From Methylobacter sp. (GTDB taxonomy: Bacteria; Pseudomonadota; Gammaproteobacteria; Methylococcales; Methylomonadaceae): a stretch of DNA of 64,000 nt. The translations under genes and the position numbers were made by a program. The stretch's first letter is position 1, and every line of letters starts with the position of its first letter. The stretch lies in assembly GCA_030679035.1 (NCBI GenBank), contig JAUXTH010000143.1:1-64000 (forward strand), given 5' to 3'. A model generated the notes under the pieces. The model had not been told where the DNA came from, searched no databases, and saw only the letters and a program-made list of their open reading frames with translations. Below, piece after piece: positions 38,176-47,526 of this stretch.

Positions 38176-41100
38176 TTATAAAAACAAACACTTTTCAATG
38201 TTTCTTTCTGGAAGACGATTTCCCCCGACATTCTCCCCAGTGCGATCAAAAATAATTTTCAGCCCGTCCAATTCCTCACCATCAGAAACGGTTACAAAAC
38301 CGCTTCTGACAAAGTAGCCTTGATAACGAGCCATGATGTCCCGATCCAATAACGTACATTCCACGCTTAATGCCGACAACGCCTTATGCGTCGCCCGGCT
38401 GTCGTATTGAGGCATTTCATCCTCCGGCAATTGCGCATTTCCATCATGAATTTGCTCGGCAAACATCGGCAACAGCGACGCTAACGCAAAGTCGTCAGGG
38501 TTAGAACGGCCAAACTCCAACACTTTTTCCAGCCAATCGCGATAGGGAATGCGTTGCAACCGGTAGCCCAGACTTGCAAAGAAATCCAGCCAGTCATCGG
38601 AGTAAGGCGGCTCGGGATGATTCAAATGAAAAATGCCGCCGACGGCATCGACTTGCTGCGACAACGCCACTATCGACCGGCTCATATAATCGACCGGCGC
38701 CATGTCCATGCGAATACGCTCACGCGGCGCATAACCCATTTGCAGGCAGCCTTTAATCAGGCGGCACCAAAAATCTCCGGTATTCCATGCCCCGCTACGG
38801 CTGTCGCCGGCTACAATTGCAGGCCTGTAAATACTGACTTGAAAGCCTCTGTCCCTGGCCGCAACCACCAGTTTTTCAGCGACCCATTTGCTTTCTGCGT
38901 AACCATTCGGCAAATTCCCGCGCTGTTCGGGGTCGTCGGTTTCCTTATGGCCGGTTTCGCGGCGCGGCGCTTCGCTAAACACAGAGACTGTCGACACGTA
39001 ATGAATGGCCTTGGCTCTGCCGCGACAGGCCAAGCGCAACACTTCTTCGGTTCCCGATACATTGGCGGCTTTCAATGACTGGTAAGGCTGGACAAAATTC
39101 ACCAGCGCACCGTTGTGATAAATCACCTCGCCACGCTCGGCAATTTCCCGATAGCGGCTCTCGGACAGTCCAAAATTCGGCTCGGCCAAGTCGCCGCACA
39201 CGGCAATGACCCGGCTAAAATCGACGCGCTCGGTCAATTCATACAGCCCGATTTGCTGTTGCAGGCGAACCAAGGCCTGCCGTTCGTCGCGCGCCCTGAC
39301 CAAACAATAAATATTCGCCTGGCTATGCTCCAGCAGATCGGCCAATAAAAATACGCCCAGAAAGCCGGTAGCGCCGGTCAAAAATATCGTTCGAGCGGCT
39401 GCGACATTGATTGCATCCGCCGCCAAAGGCACGATAGCGGGATCCAACACGGCTTCGGCGTCGAAATCTATTGTTTGCCCGGCTTCCCCATCGATCAATC
39501 GAGCTTGGGCGGCTACCGTCGGTTCAGTCAAAAACGCGTTGAAGGCGACCGTAGCCGCTAGCCGTTTTTGCACAAGAAAGAACAACTGCGTCGCCAACAG
39601 CGAATGCCCTCCCAACTCAAAGAAATTGTCTTCGACGCCGACTTGTTCCACGCCCAAGACCTCTTGCCAGATTCCGGACAGGATTGTTTCGGTCTGGGTG
39701 CCAGGGGCGACGTAGTGTTTACCTCGATGTTCACTGATACCAGGAACCGGCAAGCGTTTCCTGTCCAGCTTGCCGTTGGCGCTAAGCGGCATTTCGTCCA
39801 GCAACACAAAGGCGCTGGGCACCATGTAGTCCGGAAGGACGTCTTTTAGCCGGGACTTCAGGCTGTCTATTGGTATCGTTCCGATTTGGTTTTCCACCAG
39901 GTAAGCCACCAAGCGCTTGTCGTTAGGCTGATCTTCCCGTGCCAGCACCACGGCTTCCTTAACGTCGGGAAACGCCAGCAATTGCGCTTCGATTTCGCCC
40001 AGTTCGATGCGGAAACCCCGGATTTTGACTTGGTGGTCGATGCGGCCCAAATAGTCGATGTTGCCGTCGAAGCGGTAGCGCACCAGATCGCCGGTTTTAT
40101 ACAGTCGGTCGCCAGCTGGCCCAAATGGATTGGGAATGAACTTGTCCGCCGTCAAATCCGGACGTTTCAAATAGCCGCGGCCTAGACCGATACCGGCAAT
40201 GTGCAACTCTCCCGGCGTACCGACCGGCACCGGATTCAAGTGCCGGTCGAGAATATAGAGACCGATGTTGGCGATCGGCCGTCCTATTGGTATCGCCGTT
40301 TCGATGCTGTCCGGCGAACAGGCCCAATAGCTCACGTCGACCGAGGCTTCGGTGGGGCCATACAGGTTGTGCAGTGCAGCGGGCAGTTTTTGCTGAAAAC
40401 GCACGACCAGATCAGCCGATAGCGCTTCACCGCTGCAAATGACGCGAGACAACGACGTACAGTTTTCCACGCCCGGCGTCTCGACGAAGGCGTGCAACAT
40501 GGACGGCACGAAATGGATAGTGGTGATGCCTTCGCGGCGGATAATATCGACCAGGGCCGGACTGTCTTTATGTTGCTCCGGCTCGGCGATTACCAACCGG
40601 GCGCCGGTCATCAACGGCCAGAAAAATTCCCAAACCGACACATCAAAACTGTACGGGGTCTTTTGCAGTACCCTATCCGTTTGATCCAGAGAGTATTGCT
40701 CCTGCATCCATTGCAACCTGTTCAGGATGCCTTGATGCGGAACGCCTGCGCCTTTCGGTTGTCCGGTTGAACCGGAAGTGTAGATGCAGTAGGCCAGATT
40801 TTCCGGCATCAGCGAAATGCCGGGATTGGCGTCGCAAAATTCCGCTACCACGCCCCATTCGCTATCCAGGCACAGAACAGTCGCCGTAGAAGCCGCCATT
40901 TTTTCCCGGCAAGTTTCTTGGGCCAGTACAATCGATGCGCTGACATCGTGCAGCATGAACTCCAGCCGGTCTTGCGGATAGCTCGGATCGAACGGCACGT
41001 AAGCACCGCCTGCTTTCAGTATGCCCAACAGGCCGATCACCATCTCCAACGAACGTTCTATGCAAATGCCTACCAACACATCCGGCCCGACGCCGTTGGA

Positions 41101-44100
41101 ACGCAGATAATGCGCCAGCTGATTGGCTTTGGCGTTGAGTTCGTCATAGCTTAATTGTTGTTTTTCAAAACTCAACGCGACCGCATCCGGCGTTTTTTTC
41201 ACCTGCGCTTCAATCAGCTGATGAATGCAGAGTTCCTTGGGATAATCGACGGCAGTGGCATTCCAGTCATGCAGAATTTGTTGCTGCTCGTCCGGCGTCA
41301 GCGTCGGCAGTTCGCACAGGCGCGACTCGGGCTGTTCGACAAACGCGATCAGCAGTTGCCGCAGATGCACCAGCATCGCATCGACGGTTTCGGCTGAGAA
41401 ACTGTCTGTATCATGGCTGATCTCCAGCTTCAGCCGACTGCCGGGGAAGATGGACAGCGTGAGCGGATAGCTGTTGGGGTCGACTCCGCCGACTTCATCG
41501 ATCCGTATTGGGCCGCCGACCTCCGTCAAGGCTTGGTCAATAGGATAATTTTCGAACACCAGCAGGGTATCAAACAAATTTTGACCTGGGGAAATTTCCG
41601 ACCAGCTTTGAATTTTCGCCAGCGAGGCATACTCGTAGCGGCGCATGTCCTGGTTTTGTTCAAACAAGGCTTGCAGCCAGTCGGTCACGCGGGATTCCGG
41701 TCGCAACTGCACGCGCATCGGCAAGCTGTTGATGAACAGGCCGACCATCTCTTCGACACCGGTCAGTTCCGCCGGACGCCCGGAAACGGTGATGCCGAAT
41801 ACGACGTCGACGCTGCCGCTGTAACGGCTAAGCAGCAGCCCCCAGGCAGCCTGCGCCAAGGTGTTTAGCGTCAGTTGTTGGCGCTTGACGAAGTGTTGCA
41901 AGCTTAAGGTCTCGGCTTCGGACAGCAGCAGGGTTTGTTTGCCGCTGCCTGTAGATTCCTGTAACCGGCTAGTCGCCCGGTCGGCGCCGAGCGCAACCGG
42001 TTCGGAGTAGCCTACCAACGCCGTCCGCCAGTAAACTTCGGCTGCGACCATATCTTGCCGTTGCAGCCAGGCGATATAGTCGCGATAGGGTTTCCTTGTC
42101 GGCAGGCGCGGCGTGTCGCCTCGGTGCAAGGCTTGGTAGGCGGTAAATACATCGTTTATCAACATCGGCGTGCTCCAGCCGTCCAGCAACACGTGATGAT
42201 AGCTCCATAGAAAATAATGCGTGTCGTTGGAACACTGCGCCAAGGTCAGGCGCATCAACGGCGCACGGCTAAAGTCGAAGCCCTTGGCATGGTCGTCGGT
42301 CAGGTGCTGTTGCCAACGCTGCTGCTGTTGATCCTCCGGCATGCCGCGCCAGTCGACTTCAGTGATCGGCAGTTGGACTTGCTTGTCGATGATTTGCAAC
42401 GGCTGCTCGCCGTCTTTGAAGTAAAACCGTGTACGCAGTACCGGGTGGCGTTCCAGCAGTTGCTGCCAAGCCTGTTGGAAGGCGGCGACGTTCAGTCCTC
42501 CGCGCAATCGGCAAGCCAATTGGATGCAGTAGACGCTGGATTCCGGCGCATACAGACTGTGGAATATCAGGCCGTACTGCAACGGCGCCAACGGGTAAAT
42601 GTCGTCAATCTGCCTAGGCTTTAAGGCCATAGCGTCCAGTTCGGTTTGCGACAGGGTAGGCAACGGAAAGTCGGACGGGGTGTAGCCGCCTGCGTCCGCT
42701 TGTGCGCAGTGGGCAATCAAGTCCTTCAGTTGTTGCAGATAGCGTCCGGCCAGTGTTTCCATCGTGGCACTGCGGTAGCGCTCGCGGCTGTAGCGCCAGC
42801 TTAGCTGAAGCCGTCCGTCAGCAATACTGCCGATGACTGCCAATTCATGCGCCCGAAGTCCTGCCGGGTCGCAGTTGTCGCCGGTCGCTTCCTGGGTCGG
42901 TGCAAACGGCGCATCGGCTGCCATCACGGTATCGATTTGGCCGAGGTAGTTGAAAATGATCTGCGCTTGGGACTGGGCGGCCAGTTGCGCTTTAATCTCA
43001 GCATCCGGCGAAAGGTAGCGCAGCAGGCCGTAGCCGATACCCTTCATCGGAATAGCCCGCAGCTGCTCTTTGACCGATTTCAGCGCGTCGCCTACGGGGC
43101 AATTGTTGGGAAGGTTTAACAACGCCGGGTAAACCGTGGTAAACCAGCCCACGGTGCGGGAAACATCCACATCATCGGCGATGTCTTCCCGGCCGTGGCT
43201 TTCCAAATCGACCAATACCGATTCGCTGTGCATCCAGTCGCACAGTGTCAGCGTCAGCGCGGTCACTAACAGTTCGTCTATTTTGGTGCGGTAAGCGCCG
43301 GGCGCTTCCTGTAGCAAGGCGCGCGTTTCAGCTTCGCTCAAGGTGACCGTCACTTCGTCTTCCGTTGCGCACAGGTTGCTGCCGTTGGCTTCGTCAATAG
43401 GTAAAGCCGAAACCTGATGCAGGCCGGGTAGGTCGGGTAACATCTTTTCGTTGCCCGACATTTGCGGCGCGCTAATGTCGGGCATAAACGGCATGCCCGA
43501 CCTACAGAACTGCCAACGCGTATTCAGCCAATAGTCGGTATCGAAGGTCAAACTGCCAGTGTCCGCCTGTTCCCGCATCCGCTCAGCCCACTGTTTGAAC
43601 GAGGTAGTCTTGGCCGGTAGGGATACGGTCTGTCCCGCCATCAGTTGCAGGCAAATGCTGGCCAGATCTTCCAGCAAGATCCGCCAGGAGACGCCGTCGA
43701 CCACCAGATGGTGAATCGCGATCAATACCCGACTGTCCCGCCCTTCGCCCAAGTCGAACCAAGCTGCGCGCAGCAACGGCCCGGCTGTTAAATGCAGCGC
43801 AGCCTGCCTGATTGATGCTTCCGCCTGTAAGCGTTCGGTTTGCTGCTCCACCGGGACGCCGGACAAATCGATGCGGTCGAAGATGCTGTGGGACTCTTTC
43901 GCTAAGTTGGTTTGCAGCCATCCGTCACCACCACGGCCAAAGCGCATTCTGAGCGCATCATGATGATTCAACAATTGGGCAAGAGCTACTGCGAAGATGT
44001 CCGGTGTCAAACCGGCTCTGATCGTCAACAATAAAGCCTGATTCCAATGATGGGGATTGCTCAAGTCTTGTTCGAAAAACCAGTGTTGGATCGGCGTCAA

Positions 44101-47100
44101 CGGCATGCCGCCGGACACAAGCCCTTGTTCGGCGGATAGCTGTTGAATCTGTTCGGCGGCCACCGCCAACGCGCTTAACGTTTGATTCTGAAACAGCTGT
44201 TTCGGCGTGATCACAACACCGGCCTGTCGTGCGCGGCTGACGACCTGAATACTCAGTATCGAATCGCCGCCCAGTTCGAAGAAATTGTCGTGCCGCCCGA
44301 CGCGCTTGACACCCAGCAACTCGCGCCAAATATCGGCCAAAATCTTTTCAATCGGCGTTTGCGCTTCCTGATAGTGTTGTGCCGACATTCCGCTCATATC
44401 CGGTTGCGGCAAACGCTTGTGATCCAGTTTGCCGTTGGCGCTGAGCGGCATGCTGTCCAAAATAACAAAAGCGGAAGGCACCATGTAGTCCGGCAGCGTT
44501 TCCCTGAGCCGGGCTTTGAGCTGGTCGATGTTGACGATATTCTCTTGAGCGGCAACCAGGTAGGCGACCAATCGCTTGTCGCCGGGTTGGTCTTCACGGG
44601 CAATGACCGCCGCCTCGTTTATCTCAGGCGCTTCAAGCAATCTGGCCTCGATTTCGCCCAGCTCGATTCGGAAACCGCGGATTTTCACTTGGTGGTCGAT
44701 GCGGCCTAAAAACTCGATAGCGCCGTCCGAGCGGTAACGCGCCAAGTCGCCGGTTTTATATAGCCTGCCGCCGTCAGCTTGGAACGGGTCGGGGATGAAC
44801 TTTTCCGCTGTCAGTTCGGGGCGCTGCCAATAGCCGCGCACAATACCTTCGCCGCCGATATGGAGTTCGCCTGTCACACCGATCGGCACCGGGTTGCAGG
44901 TGTCATCCAGAATGTAGAGCCGGACATTGCTGATCGGCCGGCCTATCGACAACGGCCGATCCAGGTCGTCCCGGCTTGCCGGGTAAACGCTGCTCCATAC
45001 CGTGGCTTCGGTCGGGCCGTATTCGTTGTATAACGGCACCTGCGGCAACACCGCGTAGTGCTGTTTGACAACTTCGGTCGGACACGCTTCCCCGGCGACG
45101 ATGGCCGTTTTCAGGGTTTGCAACTGGGCTCCCGCCTGGTTCAACAGCCATCCATAAAAAGACGGCAGTGCCAGCAGATGCGACACCTTCTGCGCGGCAA
45201 TCAACTCAGCCAATGCCGCCGGATCCTTAATCTGGTCGTCCTCCGGCAAACACAGGCAACCGCCCTGCCCCAGCGTCCAGAACAGCCCGGCTACGGAACT
45301 GTCGAACGCGAACGACGACAGCAACAGATAGCAGCTCACCGGTTCCTGATAATTTGCAAACCGCGCACTGGTCGAATGAACGGCATTGCGGTGCGAGACC
45401 ATCGCCCCTTTAGGCTGGCCGGTCGAACCCGAGGTGTAAATGATATAGGCCAGATCGAGCGGGTGATTGCATGGCACAGGATTGTTATCCGGGCATTGCG
45501 CGATGGCCTGCCAATCGCCATCCAGATAAATGGCGTCCTTCGCGCTATGCAACAGCCGTTGCCGGGTAAGCAACAAGTCAATTTGCGCATCCTGTAGCAT
45601 ATAGGCGATGCGCTCTTCGGGGTATGAGGGATCGAGCGGCACATAAGCGCCGCCTGCCTTCAGTATGCCCAGCATGCCGATAGCCATGTCCAGCGACCGC
45701 TCGACGCAGAGGCCGACCAAAACCTCCGGCCCGACACCCTTGGAGCGCAGATAATGAGCCAACTGATTGGCTTTGGCGTTCAGTTCGGCATAGCTTACGG
45801 TCTGCCCCGCAAACGCCACCGCATCCGCGTCCGGCGTTTTTTCCACCTGCGCTTCGAACAGTGCCTGCAAGCTTTGCTCGGCAGGATAATCGGCGGCGGT
45901 GTCGTTAAAACCGAACAGCAATTGCTTGAGCTCAACTTCCGGCATGATGCCGATCGTATCCACCGCCTGCTGCGGATTTTGTTCCAGCGCCGTTACCAAG
46001 CCTTCGACGGCAGTACGCTGATACACGGCAATCCGCGCCGGATCGATCCCGCCGATGCTTTGTACGGTCAAGCCAAAACCCTGGCCCAAATCATCGACCG
46101 ACAGCGTCAGCGGATAATTACTGCGCTCTTCGCTGCTGATCACGCGCATGCCCTCCCATTCCAGCAGCGCGTATTGGTCCGATGCGGCAATCATGTTCGA
46201 ATGCCGGTAATTAATCAGCGCGGTAAACAGCGGCGTCGAGGCTGGCACCGCACTGCAACGCTGGGCCAGCGCCAGCGAGGCTTGTTCATGCATCAGCAAT
46301 TCGTTCAAGTTGCGGTGGGTGATACCGAGTATTTCGCGCACTGTCCGGCCGTGCAGCGAAACCCGTATCGGCAAGGTATTGATGAACATGCCCACCGCTT
46401 GATCCGCTCCCGCACCGCCGCCTTGCAAACGGCCGGACAGCACGGTGCCGAACACCACGTCGGAACGGTCGCTGCATTGCCCCAACACCAAAGCCCAAGC
46501 CAGATGAAACAAGCTGGCCGGAGTCACGCTGTGTTGCCGGGCGCTGTTGCGGATACGTTGCGCCAAGTCCTTGTCCAAAGACAGCACCGCCTCACTGACC
46601 TGCCCGCCGCTGCCTTGCACGTTAAGCAGCCCGAACGGCGCGGTCGGCTCATCAATATCGCCGAGTTGCTGACGAAAATAGCTCTGATGATCCGCAGCAG
46701 AATCGGCCCGCATTTGGGCGATGAAATTCCGATACGGCTGTATCGGCGGCAGTTGTTCGGCTAGGCCGCCAAGCAACAGCCGGATTTCCGACAAAATCAG
46801 CTGTAGCGTGTAGTTGTCGTCGACCATATGATGGTTCAGCATCGCAAACCAGCATTCATCCGACTGGCTATCCTGAACCACGTAGCCTGCCAGCAACGGC
46901 GCTTGCTGTAGGTTCATCCTGAGCCGGCGCGGATCGGTGCGCTCCAGCAAGCGCTGCTGTATCCGGTCTTTTTCAACCGGCGCCAGTTCCTCAACCGGCA
47001 ACGGCGCATGGCGATGCACCACCTGAACCGGCTGCGACAAGCCGTCCCAGCGCACCGAACTGCGCAATATATCGTGCCGGTTGATCACCGTCTGCAATGC

Positions 47101-47526
47101 GCCCAAGAAGGCATCGAGACGCGTGCGGTTGTCGAACACGATGATCGAGCGGGTGATATACGGATCGCCCTGGGTTTCCAGCAAATGATGGAACAAAATC
47201 CCTTCCTGCAACGGCGCCAGCGGATAAATGTCCTGAATACCGGCTGCGCCTTCCGCCACGCTATCGACGATCAGGTCGATCTCGTCCTGGGTCAGGCTGA
47301 CCAGCGGCAGCATATCGGGGGTTATTTTCGGCGCTATCGGCGCATGGCCTTCGATAACCGCGCCGTTCCTGAGCGCGGTCAGCAAATCCTGCTTATGGGT
47401 TTTCAGCTTGGACATTAACGCCTGATCCATCGCGCCTTGCGGTGCGCGGATGACGAGTTCGCCGTCCAGCTCGCTGACGACGATATTTCTTTCCTGCATG
47501 GAGGCAAAAACTTCCTGAAAACTCAT
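38176..47526 (-). CDS. NRPS, modules 3-4 with terminal reductase
   Basis: 3116 residues: N-terminal docking region (1-55); C (HHMVDDN at about 231); A3 (YTSGSTG at about 699); T3 (LGGDSI, about 1083); epimerase (HHLVVDGVSW, about 1270); C (HHVLLDGWS, about 1777); A4 (about 2250); T4 (LGGHSL, about 2640); thioester reductase (GATGFLG from about 2713, with GYAESKWVAEKL). Pocket residues read by eye: A3 D-S-A-L-I-A-E-V-W-K, unknown; A4 D-V-W-H-I-S-L-V-D-K, serine-like. The reductase should release the chain as aldehyde or alcohol. The start overlaps the previous stop as ATGA. Confidence 0.95.
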   Translation of the reverse strand: MSFQEVFASMQERNIVVSELDGELVIRAPQGAMDQALMSKLKTHKQDLLTALRNGAVIEGHAPIAPKITPDMLPLVSLTQDEIDLIVDSVAEGAAGIQDIYPLAPLQEGILFHHLLETQGDPYITRSIIVFDNRTRLDAFLGALQTVINRHDILRSSVRWDGLSQPVQVVHRHAPLPVEELAPVEKDRIQQRLLERTDPRRLRMNLQQAPLLAGYVVQDSQSDECWFAMLNHHMVDDNYTLQLILSEIRLLLGGLAEQLPPIQPYRNFIAQMRADSAADHQSYFRQQLGDIDEPTAPFGLLNVQGSGGQVSEAVLSLDKDLAQRIRNSARQHSVTPASLFHLAWALVLGQCSDRSDVVFGTVLSGRLQGGGAGADQAVGMFINTLPIRVSLHGRTVREILGITHRNLNELLMHEQASLALAQRCSAVPASTPLFTALINYRHSNMIAASDQYALLEWEGMRVISSEERSNYPLTLSVDDLGQGFGLTVQSIGGIDPARIAVYQRTAVEGLVTALEQNPQQAVDTIGIMPEVELKQLLFGFNDTAADYPAEQSLQALFEAQVEKTPDADAVAFAGQTVSYAELNAKANQLAHYLRSKGVGPEVLVGLCVERSLDMAIGMLGILKAGGAYVPLDPSYPEERIAYMLQDAQIDLLLTRQRLLHSAKDAIYLDGDWQAIAQCPDNNPVPCNHPLDLAYIIYTSGSTGQPKGAMVSHRNAVHSTSARFANYQEPVSCYLLLSSFAFDSSVAGLFWTLGQGGCLCLPEDDQIKDPAALAELIAAQKVSHLLALPSFYGWLLNQAGAQLQTLKTAIVAGEACPTEVVKQHYAVLPQVPLYNEYGPTEATVWSSVYPASRDDLDRPLSIGRPISNVRLYILDDTCNPVPIGVTGELHIGGEGIVRGYWQRPELTAEKFIPDPFQADGGRLYKTGDLARYRSDGAIEFLGRIDHQVKIRGFRIELGEIEARLLEAPEINEAAVIAREDQPGDKRLVAYLVAAQENIVNIDQLKARLRETLPDYMVPSAFVILDSMPLSANGKLDHKRLPQPDMSGMSAQHYQEAQTPIEKILADIWRELLGVKRVGRHDNFFELGGDSILSIQVVSRARQAGVVITPKQLFQNQTLSALAVAAEQIQQLSAEQGLVSGGMPLTPIQHWFFEQDLSNPHHWNQALLLTIRAGLTPDIFAVALAQLLNHHDALRMRFGRGGDGWLQTNLAKESHSIFDRIDLSGVPVEQQTERLQAEASIRQAALHLTAGPLLRAAWFDLGEGRDSRVLIAIHHLVVDGVSWRILLEDLASICLQLMAGQTVSLPAKTTSFKQWAERMREQADTGSLTFDTDYWLNTRWQFCRSGMPFMPDISAPQMSGNEKMLPDLPGLHQVSALPIDEANGSNLCATEDEVTVTLSEAETRALLQEAPGAYRTKIDELLVTALTLTLCDWMHSESVLVDLESHGREDIADDVDVSRTVGWFTTVYPALLNLPNNCPVGDALKSVKEQLRAIPMKGIGYGLLRYLSPDAEIKAQLAAQSQAQIIFNYLGQIDTVMAADAPFAPTQEATGDNCDPAGLRAHELAVIGSIADGRLQLSWRYSRERYRSATMETLAGRYLQQLKDLIAHCAQADAGGYTPSDFPLPTLSQTELDAMALKPRQIDDIYPLAPLQYGLIFHSLYAPESSVYCIQLACRLRGGLNVAAFQQAWQQLLERHPVLRTRFYFKDGEQPLQIIDKQVQLPITEVDWRGMPEDQQQQRWQQHLTDDHAKGFDFSRAPLMRLTLAQCSNDTHYFLWSYHHVLLDGWSTPMLINDVFTAYQALHRGDTPRLPTRKPYRDYIAWLQRQDMVAAEVYWRTALVGYSEPVALGADRATSRLQESTGSGKQTLLLSEAETLSLQHFVKRQQLTLNTLAQAAWGLLLSRYSGSVDVVFGITVSGRPAELTGVEEMVGLFINSLPMRVQLRPESRVTDWLQALFEQNQDMRRYEYASLAKIQSWSEISPGQNLFDTLLVFENYPIDQALTEVGGPIRIDEVGGVDPNSYPLTLSIFPGSRLKLEISHDTDSFSAETVDAMLVHLRQLLIAFVEQPESRLCELPTLTPDEQQQILHDWNATAVDYPKELCIHQLIEAQVKKTPDAVALSFEKQQLSYDELNAKANQLAHYLRSNGVGPDVLVGICIERSLEMVIGLLGILKAGGAYVPFDPSYPQDRLEFMLHDVSASIVLAQETCREKMAASTATVLCLDSEWGVVAEFCDANPGISLMPENLAYCIYTSGSTGQPKGAGVPHQGILNRLQWMQEQYSLDQTDRVLQKTPYSFDVSVWEFFWPLMTGARLVIAEPEQHKDSPALVDIIRREGITTIHFVPSMLHAFVETPGVENCTSLSRVICSGEALSADLVVRFQQKLPAALHNLYGPTEASVDVSYWACSPDSIETAIPIGRPIANIGLYILDRHLNPVPVGTPGELHIAGIGLGRGYLKRPDLTADKFIPNPFGPAGDRLYKTGDLVRYRFDGNIDYLGRIDHQVKIRGFRIELGEIEAQLLAFPDVKEAVVLAREDQPNDKRLVAYLVENQIGTIPIDSLKSRLKDVLPDYMVPSAFVLLDEMPLSANGKLDRKRLPVPGISEHRGKHYVAPGTQTETILSGIWQEVLGVEQVGVEDNFFELGGHSLLATQLFFLVQKRLAATVAFNAFLTEPTVAAQARLIDGEAGQTIDFDAEAVLDPAIVPLAADAINVAAARTIFLTGATGFLGVFLLADLLEHSQANIYCLVRARDERQALVRLQQQIGLYELTERVDFSRVIAVCGDLAEPNFGLSESRYREIAERGEVIYHNGALVNFVQPYQSLKAANVSGTEEVLRLACRGRAKAIHYVSTVSVFSEAPRRETGHKETDDPEQRGNLPNGYAESKWVAEKLVVAARDRGFQVSIYRPAIVAGDSRSGAWNTGDFWCRLIKGCLQMGYAPRERIRMDMAPVDYMSRSIVALSQQVDAVGGIFHLNHPEPPYSDDWLDFFASLGYRLQRIPYRDWLEKVLEFGRSNPDDFALASLLPMFAEQIHDGNAQLPEDEMPQYDSRATHKALSALSVECTLLDRDIMARYQGYFVRSGFVTVSDGEELDGLKIIFDRTGENVGGNRLPERNIEKCLFL

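Noticed and set aside
38160-38185. ATAATGATAA resembling half of a Fur box between NRPS and receptor genes
   Set aside because: Only one half matches (about 12 of 19 in all), and the site lies inside a presumed operon.
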